From the NCBI GenBank assembly GCA_007125435.1, contig SLDF01000358.1, positions 1 through 6,672 on the forward strand: DNA of 6,672 bases, in the 5' to 3' direction. Below are positions 1 to 5,862 of this stretch, piece by piece. A model generated the notes under the pieces. The model did no database searches, was not told the origin of the DNA, and saw only the letters and a program-made list of their open reading frames with translations. This DNA is from Saprospiraceae bacterium. GTDB taxonomy: Bacteria > Bacteroidota > Bacteroidia > Chitinophagales > Saprospiraceae. How positions within the stretch are numbered: the first letter of the stretch is position 1; every line of letters starts with the position of its first letter. The position numbers and the translations under genes are program-made.

Positions 1-2
1 TA

Positions 3-1097
3 TGCTTGGCCGTGGTGACCATGGCGTTCGTTGCCTGTGAAGGTGGGATGGGCAGTAAAGGATTTGAGATGAAGGGCGAGATAGGAAATGCCGCAGGGCT
101 ACAAGTATCGCTAGATCATATCACCGGTCAAAATCAGCAGGTCGAACAAGCGAAAACGACGATCGAAGGTGACGGAACATTCACACTGAGTGTGGAAGAG
201 GGTATAGAACCGGGTGTGTACAGGCTAAAAATTGGTCAAAAGGGTGCTATGCTTCTTTTTGACGGCACTGAGGGTAAGGTGGAGTTCAAGGGGAATCTGA
301 ATACGATGGATCAGTTTGCCTATGACATTCAGGGGTCTAAGGTGGGCGCTGAATACGCTAATACACTCAATGGCATCATCGAAAAGAGAATATCACCCGA
401 TGAGGTGCCGCAGTTGGTCAAGGAGGCTTCTACAGCTCAGCTTGGCATGCAACTTGCTCTACAAGGTGCAGGACCGGCGCCTGAGACTATGGATTTGATC
501 AAGAAGGCCTATGAGCGCTACGTGCGAGAGCACCCGGATAGTGATTATAATGAATTATACAGTCAGGTTATCTCTCAGTTTGAGCAGCAGATAGCTCAGC
601 AGCAAGCCAGTCAAAAAATAAAAGTAGGAGAGGAAGCACCGGAAATAACTCTACCTGACCCCAATGGCAAGACGTACAAACTGTCAGATCTGAGAGGGAA
701 GGTCGTATTGCTAGATTTTTGGGCGGCGTGGTGTGGTCCTTGTCGTCGCGCTAATCCCAAAGTGGTCGCTCTTTACAATAAGTACAAAAATCAGGGATTC
801 ACTGTGTACAGTGTGTCGCTGGACGGCCTCGATGACAATACTAAAGCTAGAATCGGCGGTGATGCCCAGAGGCTGGAAGCTCAAATGGCGGACCAAAAAA
901 GACGCTGGGTAGATGCCATCAAAAAAGATAACCTGACGTGGGACTACCACGTGAGTGACTTGAGAAAATGGAATTCTGTCGCCGCTCAGGAATACGGCGT
1001 GAATTCTATCCCCAGAACGTTTTTGATAGATAGAGAGGGTAAGATCGCCTCTGTCAATCCGCGCGATCTGGAATCTGCTATCAAAGCGGCATTGTAA
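3..1097 (+). CDS. TlpA/ResA-like thiol-disulfide oxidoreductase lipoprotein, DUF4369-like N-terminus (5' partial)
   Basis: This is a membrane-anchored periplasmic thioredoxin-fold protein expected to reduce or exchange disulfides of envelope proteins. The reading frame is open to the left edge, and the start lies outside: the hydrophobic stretch LAVVTMAFVAC is the end of a lipoprotein signal peptide, with the lipidated Cys at 36-38, and the in-window ATG at 21 would leave only five residues before it. Counting residue 1 at base 6, residues about 18-115 are a beta-rich DUF4369-like domain. Residues about 116-203 are a charged, Gln-rich helical linker, and about 204-363 are the AhpC/TSA-Redoxin/TlpA domain. 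The active site WCGPC has Cys243 and Cys246 (732-743), and the cis-proline loop SIPRTF has Pro336 (1011-1013). About 60 residues between the active site and the cis-Pro strand form a charged helical insertion of the kind common in Bacteroidota TlpA proteins. The natural partner is not shown. The family call is firm; the substrate is unknown. Confidence 0.9.
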   Translation, partial: CLAVVTMAFVACEGGMGSKGFEMKGEIGNAAGLQVSLDHITGQNQQVEQAKTTIEGDGTFTLSVEEGIEPGVYRLKIGQKGAMLLFDGTEGKVEFKGNLNTMDQFAYDIQGSKVGAEYANTLNGIIEKRISPDEVPQLVKEASTAQLGMQLALQGAGPAPETMDLIKKAYERYVREHPDSDYNELYSQVISQFEQQIAQQQASQKIKVGEEAPEITLPDPNGKTYKLSDLRGKVVLLDFWAAWCGPCRRANPKVVALYNKYKNQGFTVYSVSLDGLDDNTKARIGGDAQRLEAQMADQKRRWVDAIKKDNLTWDYHVSDLRKWNSVAAQEYGVNSIPRTFLIDREGKIASVNPRDLESAIKAAL

Positions 1098-1109
1098 ATT
1101 ATTCTGGAT

Positions 1110-1150
1110 AGGCTTAGCCGGGTGTAGATTGTATGCTCTCGGCTAAGCTT
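1110..1150. terminator. Candidate bidirectional terminator between convergent genes
   Basis: A perfect 9-bp inverted repeat, GCTTAGCCG (1112-1120) and CGGCTAAGC (1140-1148), can be lengthened to 11 bp by one G-U and one A-T pair. It encloses a 19-nt loop. It starts 14 nt after the stop of the oxidoreductase gene, and its right arm covers the stop codon (1143-1145) of the convergent minus-strand gene. Neither side has a strong U tract (only TTT on the plus side), so intrinsic termination is likely by position but not proven. Confidence 0.5.
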
Positions 1151-1700
1151 TGATCCATGTTTTAGACGCTCCACTGCCATATGTAAAGTGCGCCCGTTGG
1201 TGGGTCTCGCCGAGTTGGAGTACTTCCATATCTGTAATCTGAACATCAATCCAGCAAAAGTTGGCTAAGCCCTCCGATCGGTCTAATCTACCAATAGGGG
1301 CATCAGGAGCGGAAATAACTTTCCCCGGCTCTACGCTGCTCAGGTACAATTCAGCAGCCCCATCGTGCAGTTGATTGTAGAGCTGAGTCGCTTTGTCGTC
1401 CATGTGGTGGAGTATAGGTATGCCTTGCATCCTTACCTGTAGGAGGTGTCTCGTATCATAGGTGTGAATGGCAATTGGTTTATCCATTCCCACTATCTTT
1501 TGAGATCGGATATCAGTGTGAAAGGCAATAGTTCTGGAATCGATATCAACTTTTCTCAGTACAACGGTCCTGATCTGTGGTGTACCACCAGCGCCGATGG
1601 TGCCGATCTGTACGAGGTTGAAGGCGTGTTTCTTATCTACCGATCCCCGGACCAGCATTCTCCATGCATTCTGTTCAAATGCTTCAAGGTTAAAAGGCAT
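1143..1700 (-). CDS. Pyridoxamine 5'-phosphate oxidase-like FMN-binding protein
   Basis: This 185-residue cytoplasmic flavoprotein of the split-barrel PNPOx superfamily resembles the Pyridox_oxase_2 (Alr4036-like) group rather than a classical PdxH. Visible family signatures are W13 in the N-terminal helix, RTVVLR (44-49) and FHTDIRSQK (60-68), which in this fold line the FMN phosphate/ribityl site. LQVRMQG (87-93) and the C-terminal strand CWIDVQITDMEVLQL (149-163) also fit. The frame stays open to an ATG at 1760, but that start would overlap the upstream gene by 22 nt and add 20 residues unlike the family. The ATG at 1700 puts the conserved helix at the usual place and is preferred, although no clear Shine-Dalgarno sequence precedes it. 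It lies 38 nt behind the lamin-tail gene on the same strand, so the two are probably co-transcribed, with no obvious functional link. True PdxH activity (pyridoxal phosphate synthesis) is not implied; substrates of this subgroup are mostly undefined. Confidence 0.85.
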   Translation of the reverse strand: MPFNLEAFEQNAWRMLVRGSVDKKHAFNLVQIGTIGAGGTPQIRTVVLRKVDIDSRTIAFHTDIRSQKIVGMDKPIAIHTYDTRHLLQVRMQGIPILHHMDDKATQLYNQLHDGAAELYLSSVEPGKVISAPDAPIGRLDRSEGLANFCWIDVQITDMEVLQLGETHQRAHFTYGSGASKTWIKA

Positions 1701-1738
1701 AAGGTTATATGGTTTTGTCTGCAGTGGGTTTATTAGGT

Positions 1739-4348
1739 CTATAAACCGCCAAGAACGCAATCCTGTTTAAAAATGATGACGTCGCCATTAGGCTCTACTA
1801 ACTCGGCCAGGACGATATAAATACCCATCCTGCTGACCATACCGGTCTGATTGGTACCATCCCATAAAATTTGTCCTGAACTCGGAAGCAATTCTCCTTT
1901 GACGAGGTCTCGCACCATGCGCCCCTCTGCGTCGAATACCCTGACATTGGCGACATAGCCGGGTCTGTCAAGTTCATAATTGATCTGCAAGAAGTCTCGA
2001 TCGCCATCGCCATTGGGAGAGAAAAACTTGTCTTCAAAAAAGACCCTGTCGTCACTCATAGTCTCCGGTAGTCTGAACTGGGAGTTGACATAGCCTGGTG
2101 TGGCATAGCCGACATTCTCTGCGGCACTGTGCCAGTTGTTAGCGTCCTGTGTAGGGCGCTCGGGGTTGATCCGCTCTATGGATACGCCTCGTCTGTCACG
2201 CAATAGGGCATAGTGAAAGTCTCTGCTGTAGTCGAGCTCATCTATGATGACAGATCCTTCTGCATCTAATGTGTAGACGGTAATATTGCCTTCTCTGTCA
2301 TTGAGGGTAGGGATTCTGGCCTCTAATATGGTGACCGGTAGCGGTGGATTGTACCGCTCCATGATATAGGGCACATTACCGGTAAAGGCAACATACTGCC
2401 CCGGAAAGATCAATTGCTCTTGCTCTGTCCTGAATCCCGCAGGTGTATTGCCCGTAAAGTCTGCCAGTATGAGTGGGTAAGCATCCAGTATTTTATCTGA
2501 CCTATTGTACACTTCTACAAATCGACTCCCGCCCGTCTCCGGCTGAAACAATACTTCATTAATAATAAGGTCCAATGGCTCAGCTTCCTCAGGCAGTCCT
2601 ACGATGATGTCCAGTTCAGTGGGGTAGGGAAAGCCCAGACAGTCGTCTACGGCCTCAGCTGTGATGGTGTAGGTCACTCCACGGCTTAGGGGCTCACTGG
2701 TCGTCACTGTCACTTCGAGTGGATTAGTGGGATTGATCCTTGACTGCTCAATGTTCAGCTCCGGGCTAAACATAAACGCATCCTGCATACCGGTCGTGAT
2801 GGGGTCCATCTTACGGCTAAAGGTAAGTTGGATCTCATTATCTTCGGTAGGGTAGGCATTGAGCATTTGCGGTGAGGTGGTCTCTTGCTCAGGCGCCCAT
2901 ACGGAGTTGACCTTGCCCGGTGTGCCACCTCGGACGTCATCGCTGCCTATCCAGTTGTCTTTTAGACGACATGGTGTTTCAGGATTGATCAGCTCCAGGG
3001 CATATCCACCATTGCGCTTGACATTATCTCTGTAGAAGGTCTCGTCATATTTCACATAGTCAATGGTATTACCCATCCTGTCCTGTAGCACAAAAGCCTT
3101 GCCTGAGATGGTAATCGATGGAAAGGACACCATAGTCGCCACCTTACCAAAGGATTCGAACAGTGGTCGGTTCGCCCGACTACATACGATGATAAACTCG
3201 TCAGGTAGTAGTATAGCATTGTCAAAGAGCCTGACCGTCGAACCGTCCAATAATTGCAAGTCTTCGAGGTTGATCACTTTATCTGATCGATTGTACAGCT
3301 CGTAGTATTCCTCAGCCGGTAAGCCGAGTGGCGGGCTGGGTCTGGCCATCAGCTCAGTGATGAGGACATCATAGGGGTCGGGTATCTCAAATATATAAAA
3401 GGTAAACTGCACACTTGTATCACGGATGACATTACTGCTCAGATCTCTGACACCAATGATGCTGAGATCGTATGTTTGCTGACTGGTAAAAGACGATGCA
3501 AAATTAAGCTCCAGTACCGACGAATTGTCTTCAAAAAAGTCCACACTCACATCTCCGGCATCAGGCGATAAGCTGAAGTTATTCTCATCCAGCGAAGCCG
3601 TGCTAAGGGCCTTATTGAAGCTCAATCTGACCAGACGATTGGAGACGACATCGACGCCTGTAAGCAATGGCGGTATTGTGTCCGGCTCCAATTCATCCAC
3701 GCGTATATCGTCAAAGTAAAACAAATCAACCCTGGTCGCCGTATAAAAGCAGTGCACACCAAAGTACACCTCTTGAGCGTAGAAGTCAAAGTCATCATCA
3801 GGCGTGATGAATTCCAAATTGAATATGCTGTTACCGGAGTAATCGGCGGCCAATGACCAGTTCTTATCGCCATCAAGGCTCACTTGTATTCTGGCTATGG
3901 CATTGGCATCGGTCATAGCGCCTACCGTACCATTGGCGATCTCAGTGCGCTGGTTGCCGGTCTTCTTAAAAAGTCGTAGGGCATCACTGTTGCCGGACTC
4001 GCCCACTTCGAGATAGTAGCCATCACCGGTGTCCAGCTCAGCATTGTCTGAGAGCAGCCATAGCCGCATCCTATTAGACCCGGACGGGGCAAACTCCAAT
4101 CGGACATATGCCTCCCATCTCATAGAGTCCGCCACCACGTAGGGTCGGCTGATGTACGAGTTGCCGGCTCCTGGAGCATTCAGACGAAGTTCGCCAGCTG
4201 AGGTCACTGTGAAGTTAGCCACCTGCCCTGTCCACCGATTACCGATATCCGGATCACTAAAATCATCGGTAAACTGACCTCGTACCATGCCACTACAGGC
4301 CAATACAGTCATTAAAACCAATGCAACCTTTTCGAGAATTCTCAGCAT
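1739..4348 (-). CDS. Secreted multidomain lamin-tail-domain (LTD) surface protein
   Basis: This 869-residue exported protein has a signal peptide at residues 1-24 (charged MLRILEK, hydrophobic core, likely cleavage before Gln25; a lipobox-like VLAC at 15-18 is a weaker alternative). Domains in order: a beta-sandwich, LamG-like region with Asp/Gly-rich loops (about 26-220); an SbsA-like Ig domain (about 224-320); a lamin-tail domain (about 325-480); a second SbsA-like Ig domain (about 488-584); a second lamin-tail domain (about 590-757); and a C-terminal FlgD/CHU_C-like Ig domain (about 772-869) opening with FFSPNGDGDRDF. Both LTDs carry the core YNRSDK (352-357 and 614-619) and end in a GTPGKVNS/ATPGYVNS motif, so the Ig-LTD pair is an internal duplication. 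Such proteins are usually exported or cell-surface, with adhesive or structural roles. The C-terminal domain may serve secretion (type IX), but a canonical sorting sequence is not evident. ATG 4348 follows AAGGGA, a modest ribosome site. No catalytic motif is seen. Confidence 0.88.
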   Translation of the reverse strand: MLRILEKVALVLMTVLACSGMVRGQFTDDFSDPDIGNRWTGQVANFTVTSAGELRLNAPGAGNSYISRPYVVADSMRWEAYVRLEFAPSGSNRMRLWLLSDNAELDTGDGYYLEVGESGNSDALRLFKKTGNQRTEIANGTVGAMTDANAIARIQVSLDGDKNWSLAADYSGNSIFNLEFITPDDDFDFYAQEVYFGVHCFYTATRVDLFYFDDIRVDELEPDTIPPLLTGVDVVSNRLVRLSFNKALSTASLDENNFSLSPDAGDVSVDFFEDNSSVLELNFASSFTSQQTYDLSIIGVRDLSSNVIRDTSVQFTFYIFEIPDPYDVLITELMARPSPPLGLPAEEYYELYNRSDKVINLEDLQLLDGSTVRLFDNAILLPDEFIIVCSRANRPLFESFGKVATMVSFPSITISGKAFVLQDRMGNTIDYVKYDETFYRDNVKRNGGYALELINPETPCRLKDNWIGSDDVRGGTPGKVNSVWAPEQETTSPQMLNAYPTEDNEIQLTFSRKMDPITTGMQDAFMFSPELNIEQSRINPTNPLEVTVTTSEPLSRGVTYTITAEAVDDCLGFPYPTELDIIVGLPEEAEPLDLIINEVLFQPETGGSRFVEVYNRSDKILDAYPLILADFTGNTPAGFRTEQEQLIFPGQYVAFTGNVPYIMERYNPPLPVTILEARIPTLNDREGNITVYTLDAEGSVIIDELDYSRDFHYALLRDRRGVSIERINPERPTQDANNWHSAAENVGYATPGYVNSQFRLPETMSDDRVFFEDKFFSPNGDGDRDFLQINYELDRPGYVANVRVFDAEGRMVRDLVKGELLPSSGQILWDGTNQTGMVSRMGIYIVLAELVEPNGDVIIFKQDCVLGGL

Positions 4349-4566
4349 TCTATCCCTTGTTTTGAGACCATAAAGTTATGAAACATCAATGAATTATCTG
4401 CTGCCAAACAGGTTTATCTACATCAAGTGAAAATGGAAGGGAGACAGAAGGGTGACAGTGTGCAAAAGATATGGTGCCAATTCGCTTCTTCCAGTCGTCC
4501 TTTACAAGACCTGCCGAAATTGCACTTTACCGTCGTCGTAGGCTTGATGGGCAATATCCAAATGCA

Positions 4567-4598
4567 CAAAAATACACTGCAAAGTAACCGCAAATCAA
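4567..4598 (-). promoter_or_regulatory. Candidate Bacteroidota promoter for the LTD gene
   Basis: Read on the minus strand, TTG (4598-4596), 21 nt, then TATTTTTG (4574-4567) matches the -33/-7 pattern TTG-N17-23-TAnnTTTG known for Bacteroidota. A TTTG at 4594-4591 with 16-nt spacing is an alternative -33 box. Transcription would begin near 4560 and leave a leader of about 210 nt before the ATG at 4348. This is consensus matching only. Confidence 0.4.
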
Positions 4599-4635
4599 CC
4601 CGAAAAAATCAATGAAAAATTCATCAAAAATTAAC

Positions 4636-4665
4636 TTTGAAATGTCATTTCCAGAGTTATTTTTG
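4636..4665 (+). promoter_or_regulatory. Candidate Bacteroidota promoter for the structured leader and acyltransferase gene
   Basis: TTTG (4636-4639), an 18-nt spacer and TATTTTTG (4658-4665) match both boxes of the Bacteroidota housekeeping promoter exactly. The predicted start near 4670-4672 would give a transcript that runs through the whole inverted-repeat element (4712-4895) before reaching the ATG at 4945, a 5' leader of about 275 nt. No better promoter match lies between the element and the gene. Confidence 0.5.
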
Positions 4666-4711
4666 TCGGCTGAAAGATAGACGATCACTGCATTGTAGGA
4701 GGAGAGTCATA

Positions 4712-4895
4712 GGGTGTACTTCAAAATGTCGTTTTCTCTGGTCTTGCATCAGCGATGTGAAAGGGTGGCGACGACAGGAGTCAGACTCTGCGTAATGAAA
4801 ATGAAGCAGAGGCCGACCGTTCAGGGAGCCCTGTAACGTAGCGACCCGTAACGCAGTGGAGGGTGATGCCCAAAGCGACAAAATGAAGTGCGCTC
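4712..4895 (+). other. Rod-like imperfect inverted-repeat element: candidate structured RNA or MITE-like insertion
   Basis: The two ends are inverted copies. 4712-4723 pairs with 4884-4895 (12 bp, three G-U), a symmetric AAA/AAA loop follows, then 4727-4735 pairs with 4872-4880 (9 bp, one G-U). Pairing continues inward: 4746-4751 with 4864-4869 (GCATCA/TGATGC); 4763-4773 with 4837-4847 (nine pairs, two mismatches); 4775-4778 with 4830-4833 (CAGG/CCTG); 4780-4782 with 4815-4817; and 4786-4791 with 4806-4811 (CTCTGC/GCAGAG) around a 14-nt apical loop. An alternative local hairpin uses 4818-4826 with 4829-4838 (one bulged T). The U-G mismatches pair in plus-strand RNA but would be A-C in minus-strand RNA, so a plus-strand transcript is favoured, in line with the upstream promoter. 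The hexamer TCATAG occurs at 4707-4712 and again at 4894-4899, which also allows a small mobile-element reading. The class of RNA or element is not recognised. The fold was worked out by hand. Confidence 0.5.
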
Positions 4896-4944
4896 ATAGT
4901 CAATTATCAATATTTTAATCAGTTCTAAATCAAAGATTAATATA

Positions 4945-5526
4945 ATGCTACCGTACACGACTCCCACAGAGCTGACAGATTTCAACAGGCTGCCGGAGAT
5001 ATTGGCGCTGAGACATCTGTGCTGGCAAATGCACAGCAAAAACGATTTGCGATCCACCGCAGATAATGCCGATGTCTTGGATTTTCAGAGTACACACTTT
5101 GTATCGCTCAATCTATCAGGAGAGATTATCGCCGCCAACAGGGTGACTCTCCTACACGACCTGTCAGAGTTGCCCTACTACCCACTTATGAACAGGCACC
5201 TCTATCCGGATGGCCCCTTCATCTACTTCTCCAAGCTTGTCATCCACCCCAGCTACAGGAAGCAAGGCCTCAAAGAGCACCTCGACAAAGCGCGCACAGC
5301 CTTCCTGGCCGGACAGCAAGTCGCCTACGGCCTCGGCTTTTACGGTGACCATCGCACCATAGACGCCATCGGTCAGGGATTCGTGAGCATAGAGATGATC
5401 AGCGAAGGTACAGAGCACATCTACCCCTATGAGAAGCGACACCTCCACGTCATGACCCTCCCCAACCACAAAACCACCACCCTCGAAAAAAACGACCTCC
5501 TCGAAAGCGACCTAGAAGAAATTTAA
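4945..5526 (+). CDS. GNAT-family N-acyltransferase
   Basis: This 193-residue cytoplasmic protein has a GNAT fold. Strand beta-4 and motif A are at residues 93-110 (IYFSKLVIHPSYRKQGLK). The acyl-CoA pyrophosphate loop RKQGLK is a slightly degenerate form of the usual R/Q-x-x-G-x-G/A, with Lys instead of Gly/Ala at the end. The N-terminal part (LALRHLCW at 20-27, DFQSTHFVSL at 46-55, IIAANRVTLL at 61-70) resembles the arrangement in long-chain N-acyl amino acid synthases and autoinducer-synthase-like GNATs (FeeM/LuxI-type) more than small ribosomal acetyltransferases; that subfamily placement is an inference. YGLGFYGDHRTIDAIGQGF (128-146) fits the later GNAT strand/helix where the acceptor site closes. 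The ATG at 4945 is the first in frame and is preceded by AT-rich sequence with only a weak AAAGA. The 3' half uses mostly C-ending codons (AAC, CAC, ACC, CTC, GAC), unlike the flanking genes. Acyl donor and acceptor are unknown. Confidence 0.75.
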   Translation: MLPYTTPTELTDFNRLPEILALRHLCWQMHSKNDLRSTADNADVLDFQSTHFVSLNLSGEIIAANRVTLLHDLSELPYYPLMNRHLYPDGPFIYFSKLVIHPSYRKQGLKEHLDKARTAFLAGQQVAYGLGFYGDHRTIDAIGQGFVSIEMISEGTEHIYPYEKRHLHVMTLPNHKTTTLEKNDLLESDLEEI

Positions 5527-5539
5527 GAGAGAAGCAGTA

Positions 5540-5582
5540 GAGGTCAGAGATTGAGCGTTGTAAAGGTGATTGGTCTGGCCTC
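5540..5582 (+). terminator. Weak candidate terminator hairpin after the acyltransferase gene
   Basis: GAGGTCAGA (5540-5548) pairs with TCTGGCCTC (5574-5582), 9 bp including one G-U, around a 25-nt loop, 13 nt after the stop codon. No U tract follows, so it may not terminate by itself. Confidence 0.25.
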
Positions 5583-5805
5583 ATGAATACGGTTTACAGA
5601 AAGTTTCATTTGGTAAAATTCGTAATCACTATAAGAATTTACGAAGTGCGATATGTATCTGCTATACATGTACAAGCTGTAGTAAGACCTTTCTTCAGTA
5701 TGAACAATGGCGAAACTGTGCAGATTGTGCAAAATTTTGATTAGACATGAGTGAGTAGTTGAGTTGTGCTGCATTTTGAAACACCTAAAAAAGCAGAACA
5801 AAATC

Positions 5806-5836
5806 TTTCATAATAAAACAGTTATCTCTATATTTG
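5806..5836 (+). promoter_or_regulatory. Candidate promoter of the toxin-antitoxin operon
   Basis: TATATTTG (5829-5836) is an exact match to the Bacteroidota -7 box TAnnTTTG. TTTC at 5806-5809, 19 nt upstream, is a three-of-four match to the -33 TTTG. The predicted transcription start falls near 5841-5843, about 20 nt before the toxin ATG. The TTTG of the -7 box is part of the palindromic operator, so a bound repressor would block promoter melting. Confidence 0.6.
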
Positions 5837-5855
5837 TATCCAATTGGATACAAAT
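5832..5855. promoter_or_regulatory. Perfect 24-bp palindrome, probable antitoxin/TA-complex operator
   Basis: The half-site ATTTGTATCCAA (5832-5843) is followed directly by its exact reverse complement (5844-5855) with no spacer. The palindrome covers the last half of the -7 box and the predicted start site and ends 7 nt before the toxin ATG. Antitoxins with a helix-turn-helix commonly repress their own operon as dimers at such sites. Binding by this antitoxin is an inference from position and symmetry. Confidence 0.7.
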
Positions 5856-5862
5856 TAACGGC

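Larger units (their letters stand above)
4349..4944. other. 596-nt divergent intergenic region without a convincing gene
   Basis: The region separates the minus-strand LTD gene from the plus-strand acyltransferase gene. It contains one promoter-like sequence per strand (4567-4598 minus, 4636-4665 plus) and the inverted-repeat element at 4712-4895. Short open frames in it (for example 4427-4615 plus and 4657-4881 minus) have no recognisable domain; the second one simply reads through the inverted-repeat element. I regard both as non-coding. Confidence 0.65.
5527..5862. other. 336-nt intergenic region upstream of the toxin-antitoxin module
   Basis: The region contains a weak hairpin after the acyltransferase stop (5540-5582), a small unassigned plus-strand frame at 5583-5744 (53 residues, no motif), and a 9-bp stem with one mismatch, TTGTGCTGC (5764-5772) with GCAGAACAA (5793-5801). 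It ends with the promoter and palindrome listed separately. The toxin frame is open upstream to 5764, but that extension has no family similarity and runs through the promoter and palindrome, so I treat it as non-coding. Confidence 0.6.

Noticed and set aside
1701..1760. Twenty-residue N-terminal extension of the flavoprotein
   Set aside because: It overlaps the upstream gene's end and is not part of the PNPOx-like fold; the ATG at 1700 gives a normal-length protein.
4370..4415. TAACTTTA near 4373 (minus) as a proximal promoter for the LTD gene
   Set aside because: It has one mismatch to TAnnTTTG and the nearest TTTG is 26 nt away, beyond the usual spacing; the site at 4567-4598 fits better.
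4427..4615. Plus-strand open frame of 62 residues
   Set aside because: Low-complexity basic end, no family resemblance, and it overlaps the minus-strand promoter; most likely chance.
4833..4853. Direct repeat GTAACG (4833-4838 and 4848-4853) as a CRISPR-like or iteron array
   Set aside because: Only two 6-bp copies with 9-nt spacing and no further units; they are better explained as part of the inverted-repeat element.
4657..4881. Minus-strand open frame of 74 residues in the intergenic region
   Set aside because: It reads through the inverted-repeat element, has no domain, no promoter match and no ribosome site; the base pairing explains the sequence better than coding does.
5653..5669. 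Small hairpin ATGTAT-N5-ATACAT
   Set aside because: A six-pair A/T-rich stem is expected by chance in AT-rich DNA and has no positional link to a gene end.
5544..5801. Minus-strand open frame of 85 residues
   Set aside because: It lies antisense across the intergenic hairpins upstream of the toxin-antitoxin promoter, is rich in Tyr/Ser/His without motif, and has no ribosome site or promoter match.
5764..5862. N-terminal extension of the toxin (33 more residues)
   Set aside because: The family starts at MYFIEKTAEF; the extension would place the promoter and the 24-bp palindrome inside the coding region.
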